A stretch of DNA of 64,000 bases, from positions 4,295,001 through 4,359,000 of the forward strand of contig JANJXV010000014.1 of the NCBI GenBank assembly GCA_024803745.1, given 5' to 3'. Under the pieces are notes generated by a model. That model was given only the letters and a program-made list of their open reading frames with translations. It made no database searches and had not been told where the DNA came from. Shown piece by piece: positions 1 through 12,321 of this stretch; the stretch's first letter is position 1, and every line of letters starts with the position of its first letter. The position numbers and the translations under genes were made by a program. This DNA comes from Megascapheus bottae. Taxonomy: Eukaryota; Chordata; Mammalia; Rodentia; Geomyidae.

Positions 1-46
1 GTGCTCAGGCCCTGAGCTCAAGCCCAGGACTGGCAAAAAAAAAAAA
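1..46 (+). mobile_element. 3' end of IDL-Geo-type SINE (cut by window edge)
   Basis: This is the final part of the right monomer of a dimeric SINE, ending in 'cccaggactggc' and an A-rich tail. It matches the 3' end of the full copy at 60258. The left monomer lies outside the window. Confidence 0.85.
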
Positions 47-1284
47 GAATCAGAATATAAAATCCAGAAAATCAAAATGACTGGATTCACTTGGATGAGA
101 AAAATAGGATTGTGACACATTAACATTTTACCTAATATAATATTGTTACCTGATATACATTCTCTCAAATTTGATAGCTTTAATAAAATGTGTGGATGCC
201 TTTAAATATGCTATACCATATGAAAAATGTTGATTTATTTCATAGGATTGTGCTTCATTATTACAATGTGGATGTATCAAGTATATAAATGTCTAGAAGA
301 AGCACTGTGCTTTTGTGGGCATTTACAGTGAAGTTGGTAAACATGATTTGAGTTCATTATTTTCCTAAGCCAATTCCCAAATTGTCAAGGGAACTGAGGG
401 ATTCAGTAGCTGGCGGTCAGCAAAGAAGTATGAAATAATATATTTTAGATATTCAACATAGCAGAATTTGAGCATCATTTGTTTCTTGAGGTACAGTTAT
501 TTATTATGTCTGCTGCTAACAAGAAACTGTAGCAAGCAGCCTTCTGAGTTTCCAAGGCAGAATGGAATTTCAAAATATTTTGTTCCAAGATAAGAGGTTA
601 TATAAAGTATTCTCATTGGGGTCTGTAAGAGGAAAGATCTAGATCACAGTGTTCAAAGATACCACCTGCTGGTAGACATGGAAGGTTGCTACACCTAGAA
701 GAGCAAGGAGAGATAACAGGAAAAGGCCAGAGTAGAGTATGTTGCATAGCATACTAATGATATTTAGAAACGAGTGAGTGAAATTGACTCAGTTTTATAG
801 AAAACTGTTGACTATGTTTCTTTGTCTCTAGATGGGTTCTAAAGAATTCCTGTTTGATCTGAGATACCTATAGTAATCAGGAACTGGAATGATTGGCTAT
901 AATTTGTAACTTTGTAAAAACTAATGGGCCACATACATTCAGGCTCTGTAAGCTATTGATCCTACCTAAGCCAAAGCTTCTCAAATGGTTCTATTTGTTT
1001 CCTTCCCAGGCAACTGGAAATTTATCAATATCTAGAGATATTTCTGGCTCTTACAATGGGGGAAATGCTCCTGACATCCAGTAGAAGCTGAAGTTACTGA
1101 TACCCATCGTACAAAGTACAGAAAAGACCTCCCCACAAAGCATAGTCAAGCTCAGAAAGAAAAGACTGTCCTAGATTTAAGTAATCCTGACTTAGAAGAA
1201 TCAATAAAATGATAAAAAATATATACCAATACAAAGATAAAATATATCATTCACCTTTCTGCTGCTTGTATTTATTTAATAAAT
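47..1284. other. Non-coding AT-rich stretch, nothing recognised
   Basis: There is no long open frame, no convincing splice-bounded exon and no recognisable repeat. The short frame at 893-1084 has no domain-like features. Confidence 0.5.
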
Positions 1285-1510
1285 TGTCTTGCAATGCTTA
1301 CAATATGTACAGGGCTCTTCTAAGAATACTGTGAATACTCATACAGTATTTTCATAACAATCCAAAGAAGTGTTTGTTATCAATAGATCCTTTTTAAATG
1401 GTGAAACTGAAACATGAAGAGTTTTAAGAACTTAGTAATGGTTGTCACAACACAACAAGGAGACCCACAATAAGAACTCAGAGAGCTAGGCCCCCTACTC
1501 TGGTTCTTTA
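1285..1510 (-). repeat. MIR SINE remnant
   Basis: The segment with 'atggtgaaactgaaacatga' followed by 'gttgtcacaac' resembles the reverse complement of the MIR core, as a highly diverged copy. The call rests on pattern resemblance only. Confidence 0.5.
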
Positions 1511-1637
1511 GCCAGTAAAAAATACTTTTCATTTTATATTGAACATATTCTTTTTATCTAAGAAGATTTCTAAAACTAGAATTGTCATTTTAACCATTTT
1601 AGTAGATGATGCTCACATATAATTAAAATGTTATCAA

Positions 1638-1864
1638 GCCAGGAGTGATGGCTTACACCTGTAATCCTCGCTACTCATGAGGCTGAGAACTGAGGATCAC
1701 AGTTCAAAGCCAGCTGGGGCACTAAAGACCATGAGATTCTTATCTCCTTTTAATCACTAGAAAACGGGAAGTGGTGCTGTGACTCAAGGGGTAAGGTGAT
1801 AGCCTTGAGCTGAAAAGCTCACAGACAGCACCCAGGCCCAGAGTTCAAGCCTCATGACCCACAA
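1638..1864 (+). mobile_element. B1-like dimeric SINE with target-site duplication
   Basis: The left half is 7SL/B1-like ('cacctgtaatcc', 'ggatcacagttcaaagcc'). The right half is ID-like ('gtgctgtgactcaagggg', 'agagttcaagcc') and ends in an A-rich tail. A perfect 13-bp target-site duplication, 'aaaatgttatcaa', flanks it at 1625-1637 and 1865-1877. It is therefore a full retroposition event. The dimer is non-coding and would have been mobilised by L1. Confidence 0.9.
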
Positions 1865-1877
1865 AAAATGTTATCAA

Positions 1878-2329
1878 TTATAGATGATTAATACTTCTAG
1901 GTCTCAGACTAAGATTGTAAATGTTTCCATGTGTGCTGACAATATCCAATTTGATTCAATAGGAGAGGGACTAGCTTGGGAAGAAAAGATTATGTATAAA
2001 TTCATACAAATGGTAATTTGGAAATGCATTGAGGTCTTGTAGGTTCAAGTATGATGATATAGAGAACATTTCTTGTCTAAATACCTCTTGAAAACTCATA
2101 CGCTCCACTGGCTTTTTCCTTGGATTCTTCAAGAGACATAAGATTGACCTAACAAGTCCAAGCACCTCTTTTATCCCTACTCAATTCTTTTTTAGACTAT
2201 AATACTCCCAGTAGTTACTTTAATAAAGCAAACCCTAGAGTACAAAACCAGTGCTTATTGAAAAGGTTTTTTGTGATACAAGCCTGGATGGACCAGAAGA
2301 TGTTTCTCTAAGATAAAAAGAGAAGAATG
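1878..2329. other. Non-coding stretch, nothing recognised
   Basis: No repeat or exon was recognised. The minus-strand frame of 64 codons at 1971-2165 shows no family resemblance. Confidence 0.45.
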
Positions 2330-2521
2330 GGCCAGGAACATGGCCTAGCGGTACAGTGCTTGCCTAGTATGCATGAATCCCTGGGTTTGATTCTCTGGTA
2401 TCAAATATGCAGAAAAAGCCAGAAGTAGTGTTATGGTTCAACTAGTAGAATACCACTAGCCTGTAGAAATCCTGAGGATAGTGCCCAGGCAGTGAGTTCA
2501 AGCCCCAGGACTGGCAGAGAA
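2330..2521 (+). mobile_element. IDL-Geo-type SINE, diverged
   Basis: The left monomer is ID-like, tRNA-derived ('acatggcctagcggtac', 'tgcttgcctagtatgcat'), with a decayed B box. The right monomer ends in 'gagttcaagccccaggac'. The tail is not poly(A) but runs directly into a GA microsatellite. Confidence 0.85.
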
Positions 2522-2522
2522 A

Positions 2523-2607
<85 letters not shown>
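2522..2607 (+). repeat. (GA)n microsatellite
   Basis: About 86 bp of almost pure GA directly follow the 3' end of the SINE. It probably expanded from the A-rich tail. Reading across it gives a spurious serine-leucine frame on the minus strand. Confidence 0.95.
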
Positions 2608-2612
<5 letters not shown>

Positions 2613-3086
2613 ACATGTTATATTGTCAACTCTTTTGCTAGTCAGCATGGTAAATTTGTAAATATATATTGACTGAATGAAGAAATGAATAATAATCGTT
2701 AGTTGCAAACACCAGGCTTTCAGATTTAGCAGTGTCATTCTAGAATCTTCTCTGCTTCTCCCTCCTCTATTTTCATGATTTAAAAACCTTTCTCCTACTC
2801 CTACTCCCTAACCACCAAAGAATTAGAGATAACTGAAGGTGATGGATAGCTAAGATTGTCTTTTCTAGAGAAGAACCAGAGAGGCCAGTCATTCATTCAT
2901 CATTCTCTGAGCCCTCTATTTGACATAAATCTTCAGTGGACCTCTCCAAAGGCCTCAGGCTCCTCTGCATGTACTTAGGCAAGACAAAGATAGTTTCATA
3001 ATTTTCTGATATATTACAACATCCTGTCTTCCATAATAAAGAGCATAGGGCTAATATGGCAAATTTATTTGAGAAAAATGTATTGA
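2608..3086. other. Non-coding stretch, nothing recognised
   Basis: Unique-looking sequence without an exon-like or repeat signature. Confidence 0.45.
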
Positions 3087-3152
3087 TTTCTTTTTGCCGG
3101 TCCTGGGGCTTGAACTCAGGGCCTGGGTACTGTTCTTGGACATTTTGAAAAC
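3087..3152 (-). mobile_element. Severely 5'-truncated SINE (right-monomer tail only)
   Basis: Only the SINE 3' end is present, in antisense ('tttttgccggtcctgggg', 'gaactcagggcctggg'). A 10-bp duplication, 'aatgtattga', flanks it at 3077-3086 and 3153-3162. The truncation therefore happened at integration and not by later deletion. Confidence 0.8.
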
Positions 3153-3162
3153 AATGTATTGA

Positions 3163-4255
3163 AAACCTACTATAAGTTCACATTTGTGCTATCACAAGGA
3201 GTATACAACAATAAAGTGAATAAAATGTATGGGCATTGATTAGATATTTTGTCAGTGTGACAAAATATTGGATAGTTAATTTAAAAGGAAAGATACTAGT
3301 CTGCCTCGTGGGTTCAAATATATTGGGTCCATAGGTGTATGGTGAAGCAGAAGACTATGCAAAGAAGTGTGGAACAGGAAAAAAATTCACCACTCACTGC
3401 ATCTCTTTGAAGCAAAAAGAAAAAAGGGGTCAGAATGCCAGTATCCCCCTCAAGGACCCATCTTCTAAGGACCTAATTTCCTCCCAGTAGAATCCCATCT
3501 TCTAAAAGTCATACCATCTCCAAAAAGACCCCAGACTGATGATCAAGCCGTAAGCATATGTTTCCCTTGGGGGGAAGCATTATATCCTGACTGCTAAAAG
3601 CACAAGGGCAAGGACAAAAGCAAAGAGACAATGGTCTCATAAAAGAGACTATGGTGATTGAAAAGTAAACACATACATCTTATCTACTAGGAGCTATGAA
3701 ATTTGGAAAACATTCAATTGAGGACTCAAGCAATTGGAAATAAATCAATAACTTGTTACAAATGTGTATTTAAAATGTAACAGCAAAGCCAACATCTAGG
3801 TTCTGAAACTAAAGAATCAATTCAAATAACAATAATAAAATTGACTGTGTGTATAAATCTGTATTTCTTGAAATTTTCTCCTTTATGAGATAAGACACAT
3901 TCAGAACACAGTGATAGATAACAATAAACCTGTATGTACTGATACAGGAGAAATAAAGTTTTAGGGAATTACTAAGCTGCCTTTAATGAGTAAATAAATG
4001 TTCATTAAAGTTCTTTTATTCTAATATATTTATAATAACAACAATATTCCATTGTGAGCCTTAGTGGGGATCATTAGGCAGAGCATTTCCCTTCCATTTA
4101 GTTTAGAAATGATAATCTCTGTCATGAATTTATAGGAAGCAAAGATGAAAATTATAGTGTTCTTCAACATGTACTCAAGTTTCAAATACAGAGTGGTTTC
4201 AATCAAGAGATTTATATAGCTGATCACTTTTCAGTCTTTATGTCTATGACCCTTG

Positions 4256-4257
<2 letters not shown>
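3163..4257. other. Non-coding stretch with a possible old repeat
   Basis: Nothing coding is visible. At about 3290-3600 a segment containing 'ccatcttctaaggaccta' and 'aaaaagaccccagactgatg' has the feel of an old interspersed repeat. I could not name its family. The rest is featureless. Confidence 0.35.
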
Positions 4258-4315
<58 letters not shown>

Positions 4316-4334
4316 GTGTATCTATATATATATA
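4258..4334 (+). repeat. (CA)n microsatellite with TA-rich end
   Basis: About 26 CA units at 4258-4310 grade into TATATG/TA repeats up to 4334. Confidence 0.95.
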
Positions 4335-4456
4335 TGAAATAAAATAAAATTGGCTCTACAGGCCCTGTTGAAGCAACTGTAAAATGGTCCTTGTGTATAT
4401 CAACTCTTTTTCAAACAGCTGGTACTATGAAAGTACAGGAAGAGAATATACTGTCA

Positions 4457-4480
4457 ATTGATTCCAACATTGGAATCAAT
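4457..4480. repeat. Perfect inverted repeat (10-bp arms)
   Basis: The arms 'attgattcca' and 'tggaatcaat' are separated by 4 bases. This could form a small hairpin or be a palindromic site. No function can be assigned. Confidence 0.7.
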
Positions 4481-4672
4481 GTTATAAGCAGGAAGACTAC
4501 AGGCCCAAAACAATCAGTGCATTTGTATCTGGGCCTATTGAAGGATCATACATGCTTACTGTGGATGTAATCTGGGATGTGGAAATAATAAAGATAGCAT
4601 AAGGTAGCTTAAAAGAACAACTACATCAACTTTCCTATGCTGAAAAAATGTAGATTGACAGTTACCACAGGA

Positions 4673-4871
4673 AGGCTGGGAGTTTGACCTCATGGTAGAG
4701 TGCTTGCCTCGCATGCACGAAGACCTGAGTTTGATTCCTTGGTACCACATACATAGAAAAAACCCAGAAATGGTGCTGAGGCTCAAGTGGTAGAGCTCTA
4801 TCTAGGTTTGAGAAAGTCCAAGGACAGTGCTCAGGCCTTGAGCTAAAGCCCATGACTGCCAAAAAAAAAAA
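4673..4871 (+). mobile_element. IDL-Geo-type SINE, full length
   Basis: Both monomers are present. The left carries 'gtagagtgcttgcctcgc' and 'tgagtttgattccttggt' (decayed B box). The right carries 'gtggtagagctctatc' and 'gagaaagtccaaggacag'. An A tail of 11 bases follows. Reverse-strand open frames across it are SINE shadows and not genes. Confidence 0.9.
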
Positions 4872-6392
4872 TCACAGTCCTCATTTTTGTTCTAAAGAAA
4901 GTAAAATAATGTTGCAATATGAAGATACCTGAATTTGTGAATGAAAGTTAGTATTACATAATTACTAACCTAGAAAAATAAAAGTTATTTCTATTTCTCT
5001 TTAAATTTGTAGTGAAAGGTTTCATTGTTTCATGCAGTATTTACATCGAGGAGTTCATGTCACATCAGTAATCTCATCTCTATCAGATAATTGTATTCAC
5101 ATAAAGAAGTGCATCGGGTGAAAACTGTTGTTGGTATACTGCTAAGAAATAGAGGATTTGAAGAAGTCTCCAACCTTGGAAAGGAGCTACCTTGATGGAA
5201 AGTGTTCACTCATGCTCCCAGCACTGCATGGGATATGTAGGAATTCCAAGAAACTACACAATAAACATGACCAAAGAGGAATGAGATATATTTTGAAGTT
5301 ATTTCACTGTACTCAATTCTCTGAGCTTCTTTTTTATATAGTTACAATAAAAGGAATTCTGTTGAGGAGTTTTAAGACTTCACTGGATGAAAAAATAGAC
5401 AGGAGATTCAAAATGAAGATGAATAAGAAGTAAGATCCCGTTAGTGAACTCCCAACAGCTTGAATCCTTGTTTGAGAAAGTCACTACAACTTCTCATCTG
5501 ACCTTTTATCATTCCTGGTCACGCTAAAAGAGAATGTACTTTGTTTAAAGCAGCATCTTTCATTGTCCAAACCAGAACTCCCATATTATAAACAACAAGC
5601 TGGTAGAATACTGTGTATTCTGAGGATAATGGCATATTTCCTTATGATCTTCTTGCTAACTTTGATACTTGGTTGTATCAAATTCTTTGCAAATATGATA
5701 TTAATAAACTCTCTTGACACATAGATGTGTCATTTCTTGAGCTGATTCATTGTATCTTTTGTAAAAGGTAACATTTATGGAATCATTCTGTTGTAAGTAG
5801 CTGTTTTCCAGCAAAGCTCAATTAAAAAAATCTTTCACCACATTATAGATATCCACATATATAGAGAACAAAAGCTGTTCTCTACTTTGTCGCAGTTCTA
5901 TCACTATTAGTCTGATGTATTTTACATTTAATTCTTAATCTAGATTTACTAAATTGATATCAAAAATCATTTGTATTCTAAGCAATCCCTGAAGATGGAT
6001 GGCAAAGACTGATCTATGTGATCTCACAACTTCATGGGAGCTCTGTTATTACTGGACTTCAGCAATGCAATCTCCCTCTGTAATTTCAAGAGATAAAATA
6101 TGCATTACATTAATATAGAAGATCTGAAATAGTCACTTGTTTCTTTACCTAGAATAGGTCTTGAAGGCCTATTTTCAAAAGTTGTGGACAACTTAAAGGT
6201 TGTGGGATTTATACTATTGTCAGCATGGTGATATTGACATCAGTGTAGGATAGGACTGCTGTTAGGACACAGAGCTAACAGAATCGAGCCATAGAAAAAC
6301 ATCTTGCAGTGCATAAACTTACCAGGACTTACCTTCATTAAGCAAATGTTACAACTGATTTCATTTGAATTTGCATTTTATGTCCTACTATC
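4872..6392. other. Non-coding stretch, nothing recognised
   Basis: AT-rich. It contains a 91-codon frame at 5158-5433 with no recognisable domain and no supporting splice or promoter context. No repeat family was recognised. Confidence 0.45.
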
Positions 6393-6625
6393 TTTTTGCT
6401 GTTATTGTTGTTGCTGTTGTTTGTGGGGCTTGAACTCTGTGCTTGGGCACTGTCCCTGAGCTCTTAAGCTGAAGCTAGCACTCTACCACTTTGAACCACA
6501 GCTCCACTCCCAGTTTCCTGGTGATTAATTGGACATTTAATGCCAGGGCTGGCTTTGAACCAGCATCCTCAGATCTCACCCTCCTGAGTAGCTAGATTTA
6601 CAGGTGTTAGCCACTGGTGCCCAGC
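6393..6625 (-). mobile_element. B1-like dimeric SINE
   Basis: Antisense right monomer ('gtggggcttgaactctgt', 'gcactctaccac') is followed by an antisense B1-like half ('cctcctgagtagctag'). The tail side is TTG-rich, a degenerate A tail. Moderately diverged. Confidence 0.88.
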
Positions 6626-6743
6626 TCCCACTAGCTTCTTACACCTCAAATTCCCAGGTATACTGTGATTCCTGTTTTAATCATATACATATATATTTAA
6701 TTAATTAATTACAAATTACAATCTTAAGGACCTTGAAGTTCAT

Positions 6744-6763
6744 CACACACACACACACACACA

Positions 6764-6848
<85 letters not shown>

Positions 6849-6849
6849 G
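6744..6849 (+). repeat. Compound (CA)n(GA)n(GACA)n microsatellite
   Basis: About 11 CA units, then about 25 GA units, then about 8 GACA units, all contiguous. The switch points suggest stepwise motif conversion. Confidence 0.95.
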
Positions 6850-8279
6850 GGCAAACAATGTTAATTATCTTTTACTAAAGCGCAAGCAACAAAACATTGT
6901 AAGTAGCAGAATTTTCCTCATTTGAAGTATTATATTTTTCGGAGAAAAATATCATTTGTTGGATTAGTGTAGGATTAAGTGGCATGCCTTAATTGATTTT
7001 GTCCATTATCGAGCATTATGCATTATCTGACTATGGATAATATTCTAGCATAAAAGAAGTAACAAAATCACTTTTTAAACCACATTATTTCATTTAGGCT
7101 TTGAAATAGTCCTGTATATTGGAGAGAGAACTTTTAGTTCCTAAAAGGCTTAATACACCTATATTAAATAAATAAGAATGTCATCTTTCTGGTGAACTTA
7201 ATATAGAGAGAAGACAAGAAGTCAAGAAAAAGAAAGAAAATTTGACAATACATGCTACACCAAATGCACAGTCTACCCTATCCTTCCAAGCTAGCACCTT
7301 CCCATACATCTCCAAATTCTAACCCCCAACAGTTCTACAAAACTGGTGTCATTTTATTCACTGTTATGTTTTTTGCTTTGCAAAAAATAAATTGAAAAAA
7401 TGTAGAGAGATAGGATAGGTATAGCCTCAGTTAAAAAAAAAAATCTAGTGACAGATTGACCATTTTCCTGTTTTTAAGTGTAGGCTGTTTCAGCTAAAAA
7501 TTTGATTTGTTTATGATTTAAAATATTATGTTTAATTTGGCATTATTTCATCAACTTTGCCTACAACATATTTTAGGTAAGTACTCAATAAGTAAGATGC
7601 TATTTGTCATCTCATATTCATTTCTGTCATATTTGAATGATAGCTAATTGTCATTATAATAATATTGGGCATATTTTGGTATGTGAATACTATTTCTAGC
7701 GACAAAGGCTTAAATAAAATTAATCTATCCAGGAAAATATAATGTTAACTGAATTTCAAATATAGATAATATTGTAATATCTATGTGATTGCTTATAGTG
7801 GCATTGTTTTTTTTCTTTCTAAAATAAAAGAATTTTTCTTGAGATATTATTAGCAACTGTAGTATTGCTGAACTTAAATCTCCTCAGAAGTAATATTGAG
7901 AGTCTTAGAGTTGGGTAGATACTGAAAAAAAACATAATTACTTCAGTCTTAAAAGGTACACTATATCATTTCTCACAAAGACATTTCCAGTCATGTGTGA
8001 CTTGCATCTAAATACTATATATCTATATTATTAATCTCTGAATGCCAGAGAAGAAATGACTATTAAAAACCTTACTATTAAAAACCTCCCAAGTGTAATC
8101 CTTAGTCTTTAATCATTAGCAAATACTTATGAAATCAGCTTGATGGGAGATCTGTATTTTCCCTTGTTACTACAAGTTATTTAATAATGCTTACTCATTT
8201 TTAGGCTGTATAAATTATACTGTTAGCATCATGAAAAGTATCTTGTTTGTGGGGTGTGTGTGTGTGTGTTTAGTTTTTG
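6850..8279. other. Non-coding AT-rich stretch, nothing recognised
   Basis: No open frame of note and no recognisable repeat. A short GT run lies near 8253-8269. Confidence 0.5.
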
Positions 8280-8345
8280 TTTAGTTTTGCCAGTTCTGAG
8301 ACCTGAACTCAGATCCTGAGAGCTATCCATGAGCACTGCTGCTCT
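8280..8345 (-). mobile_element. Truncated SINE right-monomer fragment
   Basis: 'ttttgccagttctgagac' and 'gaactcagatcctgag' match the antisense 3' end of the local SINEs. A CCCT/TTCC-rich pyrimidine tract follows at about 8340-8405. Confidence 0.65.
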
Positions 8346-8479
8346 TTTCTCCCTCCTTCCCTTCCCCTCTCCCCCGCTCCTTCCCTCCCTCACTCCCTCC
8401 CTCATCTTTTCTATATGTTACTCCTACTCCTGCTTACCTTGTTTTTTTTCTTTTTTTTAATTTTGCAAGAGTTTTCAAT

Positions 8480-9205
8480 TCCATGTGTCAATTTATTTTT
8501 TATTATAATTTTTATTGTAATTAATAAAAGGGTTACATGATATTTGCCAGATAGAAGGTGCATTAAGTCACATACATTGATACCCTTTCACATGTCTTGG
8601 TCCCCATTTCCCTCCCCCCCACCTCCACCCCTCATCTTGTTTTCCCCCCTTCCCTAACATATTTCAAATAACCAAATACAAATAAATTCAATACATCAGA
8701 TAACAAAGTGAGATACTGTAACAATATGAGATACCCAAGAGACAGCAAAGGAGATGAAAGATAACATAGTACATTAAGGACAACAATCATTCATTATATG
8801 GCTTTTGTTTCATATCCTGGAGGTCCTTTCAATTAGCTTCATACTATAGAGCCTTATATATCAAGGTTTTGCTGTATTGCAGATCTCTGCTAGTAGAGCC
8901 CGAGGTTTCTACTGATTATGACAAATGAGGGAAACCATTGAGCCTAAGTTCCTTTGAGTCTGGCTTACTTCACTTAATATGATTTTTTCTAAGTCTTTCC
9001 ATTTCCTAACAAATGGGTCTATGTCATTTTTTCTGACAGCAGCATAGAATTCCATTGTGTACAAATACCACAACTGAGGGACATCTAGGTTGGTTCCATA
9101 TCTTTGCTATGGTGAATAATGCTGCAATGAACATTGTTGTGCTAGTGGATTTAGTATGCCCTAGATTTTGCATGGTTGGGTAAATGCCAAGTAGTTTACC
9201 TTATT
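8480..9205 (-). mobile_element. 5'-truncated LINE-1 3' end
   Basis: Read on the minus strand, this contains the end of ORF2 and the whole 3' UTR of the local L1 family. The antisense segment around 9040-9150 ('ggttccatatctttgc', 'gctgcaatgaac') matches the L1 ORF2 C-terminal coding region. The 3' UTR shows the conserved polyG/polyA block, here 'cttgttttcccccc'. The ORF2 part is too short and broken to code. The structure parallels the copy at 50597-51486. Confidence 0.88.
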
Positions 9206-9429
9206 TTTTTTTCAAATGATCACTAGGACTTTTACAAAAAGAAGATGTAAACTGTATAAGTATTATATCTATGTGTGTTAACATTCTAGAGGTCAGAATA
9301 CATGAAAAACCATTGACTATTGTCTTTCAGCAAACAAGCCCCAAACATTTTGCTTATTAACACTGTGATTTAGCAAGTTAAAGGTACCTGGGACAATTGT
9401 TTCTATCCTCTGTGGCAACAGTAATGCTT

Positions 9430-9730
9430 GTCCATATGTTTGTGGTCAGCTGGTCATGGGCCAGTAGCTGACAAGTCCTGAATGGCCTTGCTCACAGGGA
9501 CAGCAACAGGGTGGCTACAGGAATTAGTAGAGGCACCTCAGTCCTTTTGCCCATGATTTCTCCATAGAACTTGTTCAGATTCCTACTCCCCATGGCTAGC
9601 TTTTCATATAGGCTAGGCCAATGCACAAATGTTTACCAGGCTCCTGTTTATATTACATATGCTGATAACTAATGAGGACAATGCCAGAGTTGATATAGAA
9701 AAGAACTCACAAGGGCATGGATGGCTAGAG
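9430..9730. repeat. Possible ancient repeat remnant, family uncertain
   Basis: Phrases such as 'gtcagctggtcatgggcc' and 'caagggcatggatgg' resemble old mammalian repeats. I cannot name the family with confidence. Nothing coding is visible. Confidence 0.3.
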
Positions 9731-10375
9731 TCATATGTTGCAGCTGTGGCAATAATAATCCTTCTTTCGTCATGATAAAGAGTCTATACTCATTCTGTGT
9801 TAGATGATGCAGGCTATATATACAGACACTCAATCATTCAAGTGAGACTCTTCCAGGTAGGGCAATGGGAAGAAAAAGAATTGTGCAAAAGTAAATATTT
9901 AAATTATAACTTTTCTGCAAGAAAAACGATAATCCAGATATGCACAGAAAATCTCTACTTAGTAGAAAATTAACTAAGAAATTTAATTTGGCCTTTCCTG
10001 TGGAAATCGACATTCTATAACTAAAGAGGTCTGATGGTCTATATTGCCATGCATTTCTGTGTATAGCACTCTCAGATGACTGTAATGGGGAAAACAGTGA
10101 GGGAGCATTATTCAAGGTTGGAAATAGAAGACATGGGAAATTCTTGATTTGGTGTGACCTTCGAGTTCATGAATATCTTGTCTTGACTATGAAAGCGTCT
10201 GAGGGAATTCTAGAATTCTGAAGGTATTGTGGATCTGCAGTGCGTCCACAAATCCCTGGAGAACATTTCTTCCAGGAGCAGGAAGTTCTATTGGCTTCAT
10301 GCAGAGAGTGGGGAGGAGTGTACGACTCACTCCTACCCAACAGTGTCTTACAGAAATGAAGTTTTGTTAGGACCC
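9731..10375. other. Non-coding stretch, nothing recognised
   Basis: No exon-like signature was found. The minus-strand frame at 9834-10115 has no recognisable family. Confidence 0.4.
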
Positions 10376-10625
10376 ATGAGACATTTTTGGCTTTATTTTT
10401 TGGTCTCCTCTTTTGAGTCACCCACTCCAGAGAAAATAACTGCCATGTCATAAAGACATTCATGTTATTCCAGAGAGAAGTCCATTGAAGGGAGAGAGGA
10501 ATCCAGCCATCACCACAGTGCATGGGAGCCCTCATCTCAAAGACAACTTTGTGAGAAATTCAGACCCAGAGCCACCTAGTCTAGTCATTTGCACATTTTC
10601 ACATTCCTTATTCAGAAATGAGATG
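10376..10625 (+). repeat. MLT1-type LTR remnant (ERVL-MaLR)
   Basis: 'gagtcacccactccagag', 'ctgccatgtcataaagac' and 'acccagagccacctag' follow the order of the 3' part of an MLT1 LTR. It is highly diverged, has no internal retroviral sequence attached, and has no coding capacity. The 122-codon frame on the opposite strand overlaps it and is regarded as a shadow. Confidence 0.55.
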
Positions 10626-12310
10626 AGGCAATAAATCTTTGTTTTTAGTTGATAAATTCAGGAGTAATTTGCTTCCCACTAATAGAAAATAAATAGAGAG
10701 GCACTGAAACCCTCTACTATCATTCAAAACATACAAACTGGAGCACTTCTGAAAGAGCTCAAACATCACCCCAGTGATGCAGGCAGCACTTGTTGATATT
10801 CCTGACATCTTCGCCCAAGAGGAACAAGGTCACTATTAACCCATCATAGATTTAACTCTCTCAAAGAAACAGTAAATGTGCCCTTTCCCTCTCCTTCCTC
10901 TCTTCTGCCTGGAAACTAGACTTGAACTTATCAGGAGAGCATCAACATGATAACATAGAATAGTGTCATCCACGGGGATGACTCCTCTCTCTCCCCCTCT
11001 CTCTCTCTCTCCTTCTGTCTTTTTTAATTTATCTTTCTGTTTTTCTCAGTTTCTCCCCCCCCCTCCACTTTCCCTTCTTTTTCTTCCTCTCCCTCTCCCT
11101 TTCCCTTCCTTCCTTTTATTTCTGACTGTCTGTATTAACCGCCTCTGTATCAGTGGGTAGACTAATTTCAGATAGAGGTCTTAAAGGGAATTAATCTACT
11201 ATCTAGGGAGAAAAAAGAGCTTTTCCATGAATCTCAACATGTTCATCTGAAATTTAATTGCATTTCAGAGCAAAACTCCAACACAAAAAAAATACCACTT
11301 TTCTGGGTTATTTATTTGTGTGTTTCTGTGTACATACATGCATATTTTTATTTGCATATATGTATATATTTGTCCCTTGTTATCTACAAAGAATTGATTT
11401 CAGGAAAATAAGGGTAAAATAAGGATCCAAATACCTTGCAGAAGATAGCAATATATTTGCATAGAACCACATGTATCACACTACTTTCACACTTTAAATC
11501 TTCTGTAAATTGCTTATAATATTTAACTTGATATAAATATGAAAGAGGTGGTGGTATACTATGCTATTGCGGGATTGAAGTCAAAGAAAAAATCTGTACA
11601 CATTAAATAGAAATACAGTTTTCAAGTATTTTAAATTTGAGTTTGGTTAAATCCACTGGTAGTGAGCCATATACATACATGTACATATGCACAGATATAC
11701 ACACATATGCACATACATGTAAATTTTTGGAGTTTTGTGGGCAGGCTGTATCTGAGCTGAAACAATGTTGATTTGCAATGTCCAATGGCTATTACTATTA
11801 TTTTAAATATACCATTATTACATAAAATGTGGGAATTATTTGCTTTTATTAATTGGTGGATCACGCTAAAAAACTGATACAATGCCCATAGCTTAGACTA
11901 TCTGATTATCAAATACAAGTTAGGCTAATACTCCATGAAATGTGAGGAAATACAGAATTATTCTACGAATTGTTCACCTAATGGGCGGCAAAACTTCATA
12001 GTTATGGTGAAAGTAATGCACATTGAGAATAGTAATTTAACATTCTTTGTCCTGATTTTGTAGTTTCTGTACCCAACTCTCATTTTTCCTGAGTATAAAC
12101 TGTGGAATTGGATCACATTCAATAAGCTGTGAAATAATTTATCTACTTGGAAAAGAGAGAAAAAAATAATTTAAAGCCCCCAAGGTTGTCATTGTCATAG
12201 TAGCGTAACAGAATCTTTTGTTTAGTGTGAAAATGACTTTAAAAAACAAAACTCAGTCCTAAATAGTGATTATTATTATTTACAACATACCATGTATTTA
12301 GTGTAAGCCA
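10626..12310. other. Non-coding stretch with pyrimidine-rich tracts
   Basis: It contains CT-rich low-complexity sequence at about 10983-11015 and 11045-11130, and TATG/CATA-rich sequence near 11330-11370 and 11670-11720. No gene or repeat family was otherwise recognised. Confidence 0.5.
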
Positions 12311-12321
12311 AATTCATTATG

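Noticed and set aside
2442..2738. 98-codon serine/leucine-rich frame on the minus strand
   Set aside because: It is the translation of a GA microsatellite and the end of a SINE.
4556..4862. Two minus-strand frames of 66 and 76 codons sharing phrases with frames at 53693 and 60274
   Set aside because: The shared peptide phrases come from translating antisense IDL-Geo-type SINE copies, and are not a protein family.
10167..10535. 122-codon minus-strand frame
   Set aside because: It overlaps an MLT1-type LTR remnant in the opposite orientation.
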